From Lagopus muta (Eukaryota > Chordata > Aves > Galliformes > Phasianidae), in the NCBI RefSeq assembly GCF_023343835.1, contig NC_064437.1, positions 2,441,501-2,505,500 of the forward strand: DNA of 64,000 nucleotides. Direction: 5' to 3'. The notes beneath the pieces were generated by a model. That model was not told the DNA's origin and ran no database searches. It saw nothing but the letters and a program-made list of their open reading frames with translations. The translations under genes were made by a program, and so were the position numbers. This document shows positions 54,201-64,000 of the stretch, one piece after another. Position 1 is the stretch's first letter. Each line of letters opens with the position of its first letter.

Positions 54201-57195
54201 AATCATATTACCTCAACAGGCTCTATGTAAGTCAGACTTCCAGGGTGGTAATTGCCATTTGATTAATTACAGGGAATTTACAGGCATTACAGCTATTCCA
54301 CACGCAGCAGTGCCATTTGCCACAGTCCCATTACAGCAGGTTGACCCTCGCAGCCATGAGGGTGATGCTGGGATGGCTCCACTTTGCGGCACGCAGCGAA
54401 CTCACATGGCGAGGATGACAAAATCTTGGTGTAAACAAAGGCACAACTTTCCCTTTGCAGAATTAGCCTAGAAGTACAACCAGCCCTAAGATGGCTTCTG
54501 GTGATGTTGAGGTTGTTCTTGATGAAGGAGGAACTGTGTCCCTTCTGACAAAGACGTTCCACCAACCAGGGCAGGAGAGCCCTTCCAGCAGCGTGATGAG
54601 TTCAAACCGTGGTGCCATGGCACCTCCAAAAGGCTGTGAGATGCCTCCAGCAAGCACACTTCGTGCCGAGTTGGATTCCTCTGGTCACAACACCGGCTAC
54701 TTTGCACCTTCATCTTAATCCTCTTATCTCCCTGGCTTTGCTGCCTGCATGCCTCTTGTGAGCAACCTCTTTGTGGCCGTTCCCAACTCAGAGCCCTTCC
54801 CATGCAGGAGCCATCCTGGTGAGCAGCTGTAGCACAGCTGTGATGTGAGCTCTCCCTGTGACCGCAGTGCTCCTGTGCCCTGGACATGAGCCTGGCCTTG
54901 GTTGGTACCGCAGCTCCTGCTCCCTCACAAAGGCAATAATGAGCCCTGCTTGGAACTGAAAACAAAGATATCTCATGCAATAAATTGTAGCAATGGAAAA
55001 AAAAACAAAAACCCACAACAAAATAAAATGCACAGCTACTTAAGTAACCGAGCTTTATTTCGAATCTTTGAAGTCATAAAATGTCTCATTTTACTGATAT
55101 ATGTACACGTACAATCAGGAAGTTTAATTGCTTTTCCCTTGCACAGAAATAAAGTTTTAAATAAACCAGAACACCTCGACCCAGACAAGCGTAATGCAGA
55201 TTTAATTATCTAACTTGGTCCTGTACACAGAGCACACGCTTCTCCGCATGGTCACTGGTTTATCAATTAGTTGCAATATGATTTTTGGCAGTAATATATT
55301 CAAGACACAAAGTGCAAATTACAAGAAGCAGAAAATGTTATCTCATTCAGAGTAATGAGAAGTGCAAAATATCTCAGCCCATAAATTCTATTCTTTATGT
55401 ATATGAACAGTATGTGCATAACAGGCTAATAAATAGCCATGTAAAACTTCATTGATTAAATGCAGCAACATCTTAAAGTAGGAATGCAACGTCTAAAAAA
55501 ACCAAACCAATCAGAGGAACCATTACATTTTGTTCATAAATCCTATGCAATGTTTCTGAAGGTACCTCTCCACAGCTCACCTACCTGCACTGAACTTCCA
55601 TGTGCCTCGGATACCTCTGCAGCCAAAGGCAGCTACACATTGTCCAACACATTTGGATACAGTTTTGTGTCTGCAGCCAAGGGCCCACTAACCCTTTGCT
55701 TGGCAAATCAGTGAGAACCCATTTGAAATGTTAAGTCTCTTCCAGGCACTATGAGCAGAACACCCTCTCCGTGTTCCAGCAGGCTAAATGCACTTTGTGA
55801 TTGCCTAAAGTCAAAGAAAACTTCTACATGAACTGAAGAAAACCTTTTCAAGGCAAGCTCATTGCAATTCAATGCAGGCAATCCCAGCTTGCTCCTTTCA
55901 GGCTGTGTTCTTCTACCTAACATGGGGGAATACCCACCCAGCTAAAACATACATACTAACAGTACCTTTTCCTTGTGCTACTTGGTCATTATATTACATG
56001 TTTTCAATTCTCTTTTCATTTATTTCTAAGGATTTTTCACATCAGATGAGCAGACAATTTTCACACACACACGCTTCATGTTTTTCCCCGCTACATCATC
56101 ATTATAAATTACACCAAACAGCCCAAATGAGGTTGCTTCCTCCAAAGCCCTACTGTTCCTCTAGATAGGCAGATTAAACCACAATGACTTGCAATGCCAT
56201 TAATCTGCCTGCCAAATTCATTTGCTTAATCGCCAAGGCCACGGTTGTACCATCACTGCAGGAACGGCTGCGTTACCGAGTCACTACTGCTTGGTGGAAC
56301 GTGGCTGCATCCCACCTCCACTGCACAGGAGGGCTGAGCTCATGCCAGAGAGCTCAAGGGCTTCAGCTGCACCCTGTGGCTGGGGGATGGGGTTGAGAGC
56401 CCTGCAGTGTGCTGTGCCCTGGGGAAACAGGAGGGAGCAGCCAGCTACAGGGAGGGCATCACTGTGACCTCCTACAGCCGCTTCCTGCAGCAGCAGCTCC
56501 TCACCGCCTGGCAGTGGCTGGCATCCCCCAAAACTGAGCCCCAGAGCTCCTGAGAGCCCTCCTCCTTATCCATGAAAGCCTCTTCCAGCACTACCTGAAC
56601 CTGGAAACGAGGAATGGTGTGCTGGTTTGGATTAACACCATCTAGCCTCCAAGACAACGTGCAGAGGGACAGCCATCATGGCAAGAATTACAGGATCGTG
56701 TGGCCGAAGCAAACTTTTGTCTTCATTAAAGTTTCAGGATGAACAGTTATGCTGCAGCTTGGCACAACAACGACTGCCTTTGTATGCAACATGCCCGGCA
56801 CGTATCAGCACATTTCTTCTTTAAAAACATAATCAGAATAGAACGAGATATGTTGTTGTTCATGCTGCCTAAATATCTGAAAAGGCTCAAACATTTAAAA
56901 GCCTAAAAAAATAAATTCCTCTCTCCCCTGGTTTATTTTTCACGCTAAAGGCTGCAAATTGACACATCACAGTAATTACCTCTGACTAACTTCCATAGAC
57001 TTACCCAAAGAGATAAACATGAGAAGTTCACATTTGACTATCAGACTTACTGTGCTGAACACAAATAATTTCCCAGAGGAGAATTTGATATTTCATCATT
57101 TGGAACAGTGGTAATTTAATTACATTGCTAATGTTTTCTGGCATACTTGAAAGGACAATTAGCATAAGTAAATCATGAGTGAGATGACAAGTCAC
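51206..57195. other. Convergent intergenic gap between KANK4 and PATJ
   Basis: About 6 kb without supported coding sequence. It includes a perfect 42-bp tandem duplication at 54.1 kb. TTTATT (AATAAA on the minus strand) at several places, such as 55050 and 56931, could end longer PATJ transcripts. No L1TD1-like sequence is visible here, the place it occupies in human. Confidence 0.55.
54089..54172. repeat. Perfect 42-bp tandem duplication
   Basis: Units 54089-54130 and 54131-54172 are identical base for base. Each begins gtgtgtaatgttaaattaat and ends cagttctttcaggcga. Two copies only. Confidence 0.97.
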
Positions 57196-57201
57196 TCAGC
57201 A

Positions 57202-57602
57202 TTTATTTCTGCTCATCAGATGAGATTGGCTGATGATCTAAATTCTCCTTTGTATTTGAACAGAGCCCAGGTTCAGCCAATGTATCTGGGGTTCAGACTA
57301 GTGGAGGTAAACTGACGTGTAAATAAGGCGAAATGGATCTTATTCTTTGAAGCCCATTAATTAAAGTTGTCCAGAGAAAACTCAAAAGCCACCAGAAGTC
57401 AGGGGAGGGCAGGGAGAAAGGCTGATGGGTGTGGAAGGTTAAACGAAGCTCGAGACGCACACTGCCCGTTCTGGCAGCGGGCTGAACGCTGATTAATTTT
57501 GGCCAGAGTTTGCTTTACACCCAGCTCAGAGCTGAGCTGTATTATTATAGCTCTACCGATGTTTTAAAATAATTGTATTTATCTCTGCAAGTGCAATGAC
57601 AT
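57202..57602 (-). terminator. PATJ: PATJ 3' UTR, first candidate poly(A) signal
   Basis: TTTATT at 57202-57207 (AATAAA on the minus strand) is the first canonical hexamer I see about 395 bases after the stop. Farther copies would give a longer UTR. Confidence 0.4.
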
Positions 57603-57749
57603 TCATGATAACACCGATAATGTCACAGTTCCTTTCTGGCGCTTCAGAATAGCTACAGCTTGCTCATGGGTAACACCTTCCAAAGCTTCCCCATTAACTG
57701 CTAAAATCTGATCGCCGCGCTTCAGTCTGCCATCGTCCGCAGCTGCTCC
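57603..57749 (-). CDS. PATJ: PATJ terminal coding exon (second half of last PDZ)
   Basis: After gccatttgcag; 48 codons GAAADDGRLKRGDQILAVNG, EALEGVTHEQAVAILKRQKG, TVTLSVLS and stop. THEQAVAIL carries the PDZ alpha-B histidine (class I ligand recognition). Confidence 0.95.
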   Translation of the reverse strand, partial: GAAADDGRLKRGDQILAVNGEALEGVTHEQAVAILKRQKGTVTLSVLS

Positions 57750-60700
57750 CTGCAAATGGCAAAAGGAAACGTTATTGGCTGGTAGCACGGAGCCCTCCCG
57801 TCTCTGTAATGCTGATGGATGAAATGAGGAGGGATGCAGCACTGGAAACCCCACCGTAACGGGGTGGGGGATGTGGAAAAGGAGGGAGCAGTAACACGGG
57901 GCCAAAATCTGCAGTGTTTGAAGTCTTGCTCCCTGCTGCTTAGCCAGCTCTGCAGGTCTGGGGCAGCACGGGCAGGCAACACATCTCCAGGAAAAGGAGA
58001 ATCAGCTCATTCCTTGGGAACAAGGCAGAGTAATGACTGGTTCTGTGTTTTCTGATCACGCAGAGACTTGTTAAAGCAATACCTACGTGGCTCTGCACTC
58101 AGTACTGAGAAACAGGTTAAAATGTGGGAAGGGAGACAGAGCTCAGAGAGAGCCCCCGGCTCTGGGATTAGGTTTAACTAAAGGCCCTGGGAATCACCCA
58201 CGGAGCTCCAGAAGTGGCTGTTCCCCTCCTGAGCTCCTGAACATGGCTCTTTTCCCTATATCCAGAGGCCCTGCCCAGAGTTCAGCTCACGATGACTGCC
58301 TCTGCCTCCTGGCCCCATCAGTGGATCCTAGTTTGGGAGTTTCTCAGCTGTGCTCACATCTACAGATCTGTAAATCTTAGCATCTGTTTAAAGACAAGGT
58401 GATTTTTTTTTGTTCATTTTCTATCACCTACCCTGTCAGAAATGCAAACAGTTACAGAACAAACAACTTTCTGCGACTGATTTCCAAGTTGCTTTATGTT
58501 AGGTCTCCCTAATCCCCACTGTTTCCCTCCCCCGTTTCAGGACTACATCAGTCACGACTCCATGAAAAGATCTTGCTGGCAAATGCAGAGAGCAGCCCCA
58601 GCTGCAAGGTGCTGTGTTGTGCTGGTTCCTCAGCATGGGACCCATGCCCTCCCCTGATGCTCAGGGCCAGGGACCAGCTGGGACAGCAAGCAAACAGCAC
58701 AGGGAAGGCAGTGCCCACGGAGAGCATGAGCACGGAGCTGGAAGCGAGGGAGGATAACTAAAGCCAGGACTGATGTGGAAGCCAATTCATCAACAAGCCA
58801 CATGGGGTGGCGTTTCTTTCTTCCAGTGGCTTTTCTCATTGAGGTGACCATCTGGGCACAGGGCTTTGCAACTGAAGCCTGGCCACAAGGATACAGTATC
58901 TCTGCAACTGTCTCCAGTCGTGTACAGTGAGAAAAATGATGCCTCCGTACTTCTGGGAAGACAGTGAGGTTTGCAGATATAAAGCTGCTTTATAAATATT
59001 TATATGTATAAAAGCAAGTTTCCAAAGGACACAGAACAATTTTGCTGAGGTGAAGTGTCTTGTTTCAGCCATCAGTACTGTGAAATATAAACCAAGAAGC
59101 CAGAGGTGCGCTCTGGGTCTGCTCACATCCACGTACCTAGGCAGTTCATTTTCCTTTAGATTCCACATATATCACCCAAGCCAAATCTTACATTTATTAT
59201 TTTTTTTTAAGATAATAAAGAAAAAGGGAGGAAAAAAACGAAACACAAATATACCTTGGCAAATATAGTCTTGACATAAATGGGCAGGTCTCCATGGGGA
59301 CTTCCATACCCCCCCACAATACTAAATCCCAGTCCATCAGAGCCTTTCTCCAAAGTAATAATCTTAGGCTGAGGTGCTCTGAAAACACAATAAATATCAC
59401 TTAGAATAACACGGTCTGTCTGTGGGGATTTTCTGCAGAAGGAACACTTACAGAGAGATTTATCTATCAAGATTTTCTCATGCAGCCACTAAGCATGATT
59501 CCTGTCCTGCTGCTGAAACACGCTCCTGAGCAGCCCAGAGCTCACAAGCTGTTCCACATCCTTCAGCTCCTCCCTTTGAAAATACTTATTTATAAAGAGC
59601 TCAGCAAGAGCACTCCTCTCTGATGCAGGAGTGCCATTCCTCTAATCTGCAGTTGCTTAAAGGAGAGTTTGCTCTCTTACAGGCCAAGCTGCCATCCTTC
59701 GTCCCAGTAAGTGGTCACTGCAACAGCTTCCTCACAGGGTAATTTTATTCTGCGACTGCACTGAAGTGAGTCTGTCAGACAGCATGCAGCCAGCAGCACT
59801 TGTCTTTACAGTCTCAGCTCTGTTGTAAGTTCTTTGGGCTGTTTCTAACCTCCATCCCACCCACATCCCTGCACCTTGCAGCCCCAGAGCTGTTCCAGAG
59901 CCCCTCACTCAGTGCTGCCTGCGCCGAGTGGAGGAAGAGCCTTGGTGGAACCTCAACCATTCATTTCTATTTATCCACCTCAAGTCTGAAACAGGCATTT
60001 CTATATATGTAGAGAGAATATTCTGGACTAGAGCTGTTTGGCGTGTTCTGCCAAATTAAGACACAGCCCATGGTGATTCATATCTATCAGTTTCTTTTGG
60101 ACACATATACCTACTTAAGTCTACTTCATATTTTCAAATTCAGATCTCATTACTATTTTGATATGAAAGGAGAATTCATATCCTTTTGGGAAGGAAGTAA
60201 TTCTCCTTTGAGGGCAGCACTAAAAACAGTATCTCACACTGTAAGACTAGTGAATGCAGCATAAATAGCTCAACCTCTATGCTCATCCCTGAGACAGGGC
60301 AGCCACTTGCATCTCAGCATCATAAAATAAATATAATGAATCAAAGAATGAAAACGAAGGACAAGATGAAGCTAAGGAACCATATGAAGATCAAATGAAT
60401 TTCTAAATGACAACTGGAGTGCTGCAAGCTGCCCTTAAAAGCATATGATGGAGAATGATGCACGGCCATGGGAGGGCTATGTCTCTAAGGTCTGTCACCA
60501 TACAGAGGTGCTACAGATAGGAAAAAAAAAAAAGAGACTTTTTAGAATTGTAAAAAGGTTCAAAAAAAACAAAGAAAGTTCTTGGACGTGTTTTGAAAGA
60601 TTTGTCTGTTACCAGGTTGTTTTTTTTTAATACCTCTTCTCTTCGTCTGCTGATGACCAAGGAGGAAGCCAACAGACAAGGGCAGAACTATCGTATCAGC

Positions 60701-61059
60701 ATAACGCGTTAGGAAAGATAAGATAAGGCAAGTGTTTGGAAATACATCTTACCCTTATTTAGACAATCAGTATCTGTTACTGGGTAAAGACGGACACAGA
60801 TCTGTGATCAGATTGGAGAAGGTCACAGTTACCATTTTAATGGCGATGTAAATTAGAGAGAAAAGGAATGGGAAGAGGCCTCCTTCACCACCCTAGGCTT
60901 TTCCCTTGCATGGGGCATAGAAATATATCTGTTACACATGCTAATACAAACTTACTCTGGATCTTCAGAAGCATGCTCAGAAGAAGAGTTGACATTGCAT
61001 CCTGCAGACATGCTCTCCAGTTGGGTAGCAATGGCACTGATGTTGGTATCAGCCACGAC
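57603..61059 (-). CDS. PATJ: PATJ (INADL), C-terminal part with last PDZ domain (3 exons, partial)
   Basis: Multi-PDZ scaffold of the Crumbs-PALS1-PATJ polarity complex at tight junctions (established). Three minus-strand exons join in phase: 60956-61059, 59255-59378, 57603-57749, giving 124 residues plus stop. Linker VVADTNISAIATQLESMSAG leads to a PDZ domain, PKIITLEKGSDGLGFSIVGG with the GLGF carboxylate-binding loop, YGSPHGDLPIYVKTIFAK, GAAADDGRLKRGDQILAVNG, EALEGVTHEQAVAILKRQKG, TVTLSVLS. By homology this is the tenth PDZ. Human ends TVTLTVLS (from memory). The remaining exons lie to the right of the window. MPDZ is the close paralog; synteny beside KANK4 and the linker text favour PATJ. 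Confidence 0.95.
59255..59378 (-). CDS. PATJ: PATJ penultimate coding exon (first half of last PDZ)
   Basis: After attgtgttttcag; completes Glu and reads APQPKIITLEKGSDGLGFSI then VGGYGSPHGDLPIYVKTIFA-K, ending CCAAG|gtatat. It contains the GLGF loop and strand beta-2. Confidence 0.95.
60956..61059 (-). CDS. PATJ: PATJ antepenultimate coding exon (linker)
   Basis: Acceptor ctcctgtttag and donor CCAGA|gtaagt on the minus strand. 34 codons plus two bases: VVADTNISAIATQLESMSAG then CNVNSSSEHASEDP. It is in no long open frame and was found by homology. Confidence 0.9.
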
Positions 61060-64000
61060 CTAAACAGGAGAAAGCAATGAAGTACTCTGCATGGCACTTA
61101 ATGCTGAAACACTTCAATAATTACACAGAAAACAGCTGATATCAAATTTCAAACAAGTCCTATGCTCTTATATTTCCTTCAATGCTTTCAAGTAATAGTG
61201 TTAAAAATTACTAATTACTAACCCATCTATCTGGGGGTCAAACACTGACTTTGCTCTGGAGCTTTCTGTTGCGTTTACAGGACCAGCACTCAGGTGCTGA
61301 GCAGGGGGATACAAAGCCAGCTGCAGATGTACTGAGAGCGATGAGGGCTGGGTTTTGCTGTTCACTGAGCTCAGTCCCACGGATGATGGGATGCAGGATG
61401 CAGGCCCAATGGGTCTCATGAAAGACAGGGAGAAGACCCACTCCAGATCTTTTTTTTTTTTTCTCTCCCCAATCTTTCATTGTAAGTTGATTTTCTATTT
61501 TTTGATCTTTTTTTTCTGGAAAACATTTGAGGAAACCAATTAGAAGCATTCGGGATTTTAAGTGTCCACAGCTAGAAGGATAATTTCCTAAGGACTGCCT
61601 GCAGTGGTTCTCCCATACCTCCATCTCCATCTGATGACATACTCGATACTCGTCTCTGCTTGATGCCTACAGTACAGGGGCTTGGCTCACTGACAGTGAC
61701 AAATACCCACTAAGTTCCTTTTCAGTGCATCCTCCAGCTACCTGAGGCCTTACTTTATCAAAATTAACAAGTGCTTTTCCCATTCCTTGCCGGGATCACA
61801 GCTGAAGGGAAACATACCTTTCTAAAACAGCAACAACAAAAAAATGCATTATATAAATGCCCCGTTCTAAATGAACGCTCACAATTCTTCCCCAGTACTG
61901 TATCCCCCTTTCTAATCACTTGGAGCCAAGAGAGGCTGGTAGCGTTTTCTAGGAATAAAGCTTAACACTCGTGCAAATTTCACATCCCAGGTCTCAGGTT
62001 CAGTGATGGGGTCCCATGGAGGAGATGGCTGCACCTGGCTCAGGCAGCAGAGGCACTGAAGCTTCCCTTCCCGACGCAGCAGGGGAAAGAGTGCCAGCCA
62101 GTACTTGTCGTATTTTGTTGTTGAATAAAATAGGGTAAAATAAATCTATATTCAAAAAATCTTCAGTCGGCAGTAAGAACGCATCAGAGTTCAACAACCT
62201 TGTAAAAAAAGCTTCCCCTTATCTCATTACTACACCTGTCGAAAAGAAATTAAATTAAACCAAAGCATCAAAACAGCCGGAAGGGATGATTGTTCCCCTG
62301 AGACCCTAATCTCCCATTTGCAAACAGCATTTGCAAACTCCTTTACCATCCTTCCCAGGACGTACCCATAATAAGCCTTTCCACACCACTGAACGCAATT
62401 ATCTGACCTTTCAAAGCCGTTTGCCATGAAGTGGTCTAACCTGATAATAAACAGAATTACTTAATGACACATCAGTCACGATTATCGCATTGATAGGATT
62501 ATTCCATTTAGATTGTTTTCATCAAAAAGCAGCCCAGCAATTGAGAAGTACCTGCAGTTGGCACACGCTGCAGACATAGCATCCTACTTACAGCGTGGCT
62601 GCAGCACTGCTCCACTGCTGCTGTTAAAATACAGCCTCCCATCACTGATTTTTAGCAGAGGAAAACAGACCCCATTCTATCAGAGGAAAGAACGGTATCA
62701 TCTGTAAAAGTACTCAACACATTTTGAGCTAGATGGCAAAAATGTGGAAGAAAAACCATCAGCTGACAAAAGCCAAGACATTTCCAGAACAACCTCTTTG
62801 TTTATGCGAGCAACAACTGACAGCGTGCTTCATCAGGAATAATTTTAAATACATGATGAGGTGGAATACGCTGTATTACAGCTTTCAAGATTAGCAATTT
62901 TGGGTTCCGCAGCAAGCTTTCATTTTCTATTCAGGGAATACTGTTGACATGAAAAGTGAAATTACTCAACGTTAGTAACAATATGATAACTATAATTTAA
63001 CAGAAAATCCTCAGCTGGTGTGTCTCTGTGTAGCTCCTTTGACTTCAATGGAACTACACAAATACACCATCTGCTCTGGAACTGGCTCATCACTTACCAG
63101 GTCAGCAGTTCACGGGCAGACAAAGAATAAGCAGCCTAAGTTTATTATCGTTCCATTTTTCTTTCTTTGTTTTCTTTTCCTCTCACATTTTTTAATTTTT
63201 TTTTTATAGCCACATTTATGTTGTAATGAAAGCAAGAAGCCTGTGAAAATCTCTCAAGATGTGTTCAAACCCAATATGCTGCGATGATAAAGAAAATTAT
63301 AGTAGATTCTACTCTTAAGCTTGTTTTCCAATTGTTACAATAATTTTGCAAACGGGTGGCATTTTGAATTCTCTCTGGCATGTATTTTTCCAATTTCTTT
63401 GTGTAAACATAAAAATAAACTCAAGATGAACACGCTGGCAAGCAGCAATCAGAACCCAAGTGGCAGAACACGGCTTCCTTTTAGCTAGCATATATGTGCA
63501 GCAGTGATAAACCCTTTCTTCTCTCTCAAGTGTTGCTGTAGACTATATATAGAATATACATCTAGAATTGCAGATAATCAATTTTAGATGGCACTGTGTT
63601 AATGACGATGCTATCATTCTTGCTAATTGCTATTAGCATCCTTTCTTCTCTCCCTTTCAAGAACAAGAAAATCAACAACACAGTTTGGTCACAGTCCAGT
63701 AGCATGCATGCACACAGAACAGACACAGTTTCTTGTTCTTAGCTAACTTCAAATTAAAAACAAACTTGGAAGCTTGTTGATTTATCAGGTGTAGCAACAA
63801 GTTATTTTGTTCTCTTTGTTACGCTTTTATATAATCGTGCTCACAGCCTGTACAAGTGGCAATAGAGAATTTTTTGAATGAAAATTATTTCTTGCTTTCA
63901 TTCTGTGTAATTCCCATCAGCAAGCACCCTGCAATTCTGTGATGCCTTGTGCCAATGATGCTCAGGGTTTTTTTTTTCCCCAAATGCCATTTATCTACCC
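61060..64000 (-). other. PATJ: PATJ intron continuing off the right edge
   Basis: AT-rich DNA. The preceding PATJ exon would be expected to end with the last strand of the previous PDZ domain, just before VVADTN. I looked for such a segment with a phase-0 donor on the minus strand and found none, so it probably lies beyond 64000. No other gene seen. Confidence 0.55.

Noticed and set aside
57603-57905. Reading the last PATJ exon as a 100-aa gene starting at 57905
   Set aside because: The first half is intron; a clear acceptor precedes GAAADDGRL and the PDZ domain is completed by the exon at 59255-59378.

Overview
The window is nuclear DNA from a bird, most likely a galliform close to chicken. 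The basis is the many fragments of the avian CR1 LINE (3' ends marked by the ATTCTATG-like terminus and the 'ggttggaa..gacct' block), compact introns, and four vertebrate genes whose proteins match their mammalian orthologs closely. I call species only to that level. All genes were rebuilt by hand from splice sites and reading phase, so exon borders are predictions with consistent phase.

Layout: DOCK7 (+ strand, C-terminal 401 codons only, 140-11705) runs tail to tail into USP1 (- strand, complete, 15025-24671, 794 aa, eight coding exons). A CpG island at about 24.4-25.6 kb carries the USP1 promoter and 5' UTR. From 25.6 to 33.1 kb lies gene-poor DNA rich in CR1. A second CpG island at about 33.1-33.7 kb looks like the KANK4 promoter and first noncoding exon. 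KANK4 (+ strand) has its start codon in a tiny exon at 40872-40887 and ends at 50477 (nine coding exons, 999 aa). PATJ (- strand) is present only as its last three coding exons, 57603-61059, and the rest of its locus lies beyond the right edge.

The order DOCK7-USP1-KANK4-PATJ and the alternating strands match the human 1p31.3 block (PATJ-L1TD1-KANK4-USP1-DOCK7) except that no L1TD1 is visible between KANK4 and PATJ, as expected for a mammal-specific gene. The genes are neighbours by old synteny and do not form a pathway: DOCK7 is a Rac/Cdc42 exchange factor, USP1 a nuclear deubiquitinase of DNA repair, KANK4 a talin-binding adhesion scaffold, and PATJ a tight-junction PDZ scaffold.

The window contains no sign of a new defence or mobile system, no RNA gene I can support, no CRISPR and no intact transposon. 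The points most worth a second look are a 15-nt DOCK7 microexon facing a tandem acceptor, the conserved USP1 self-cleavage Gly-Gly, a minimal start-stop uORF and a weak donor in USP1, the 16-nt KANK4 start exon, a perfect 42-bp tandem duplication and several perfect inverted repeats.
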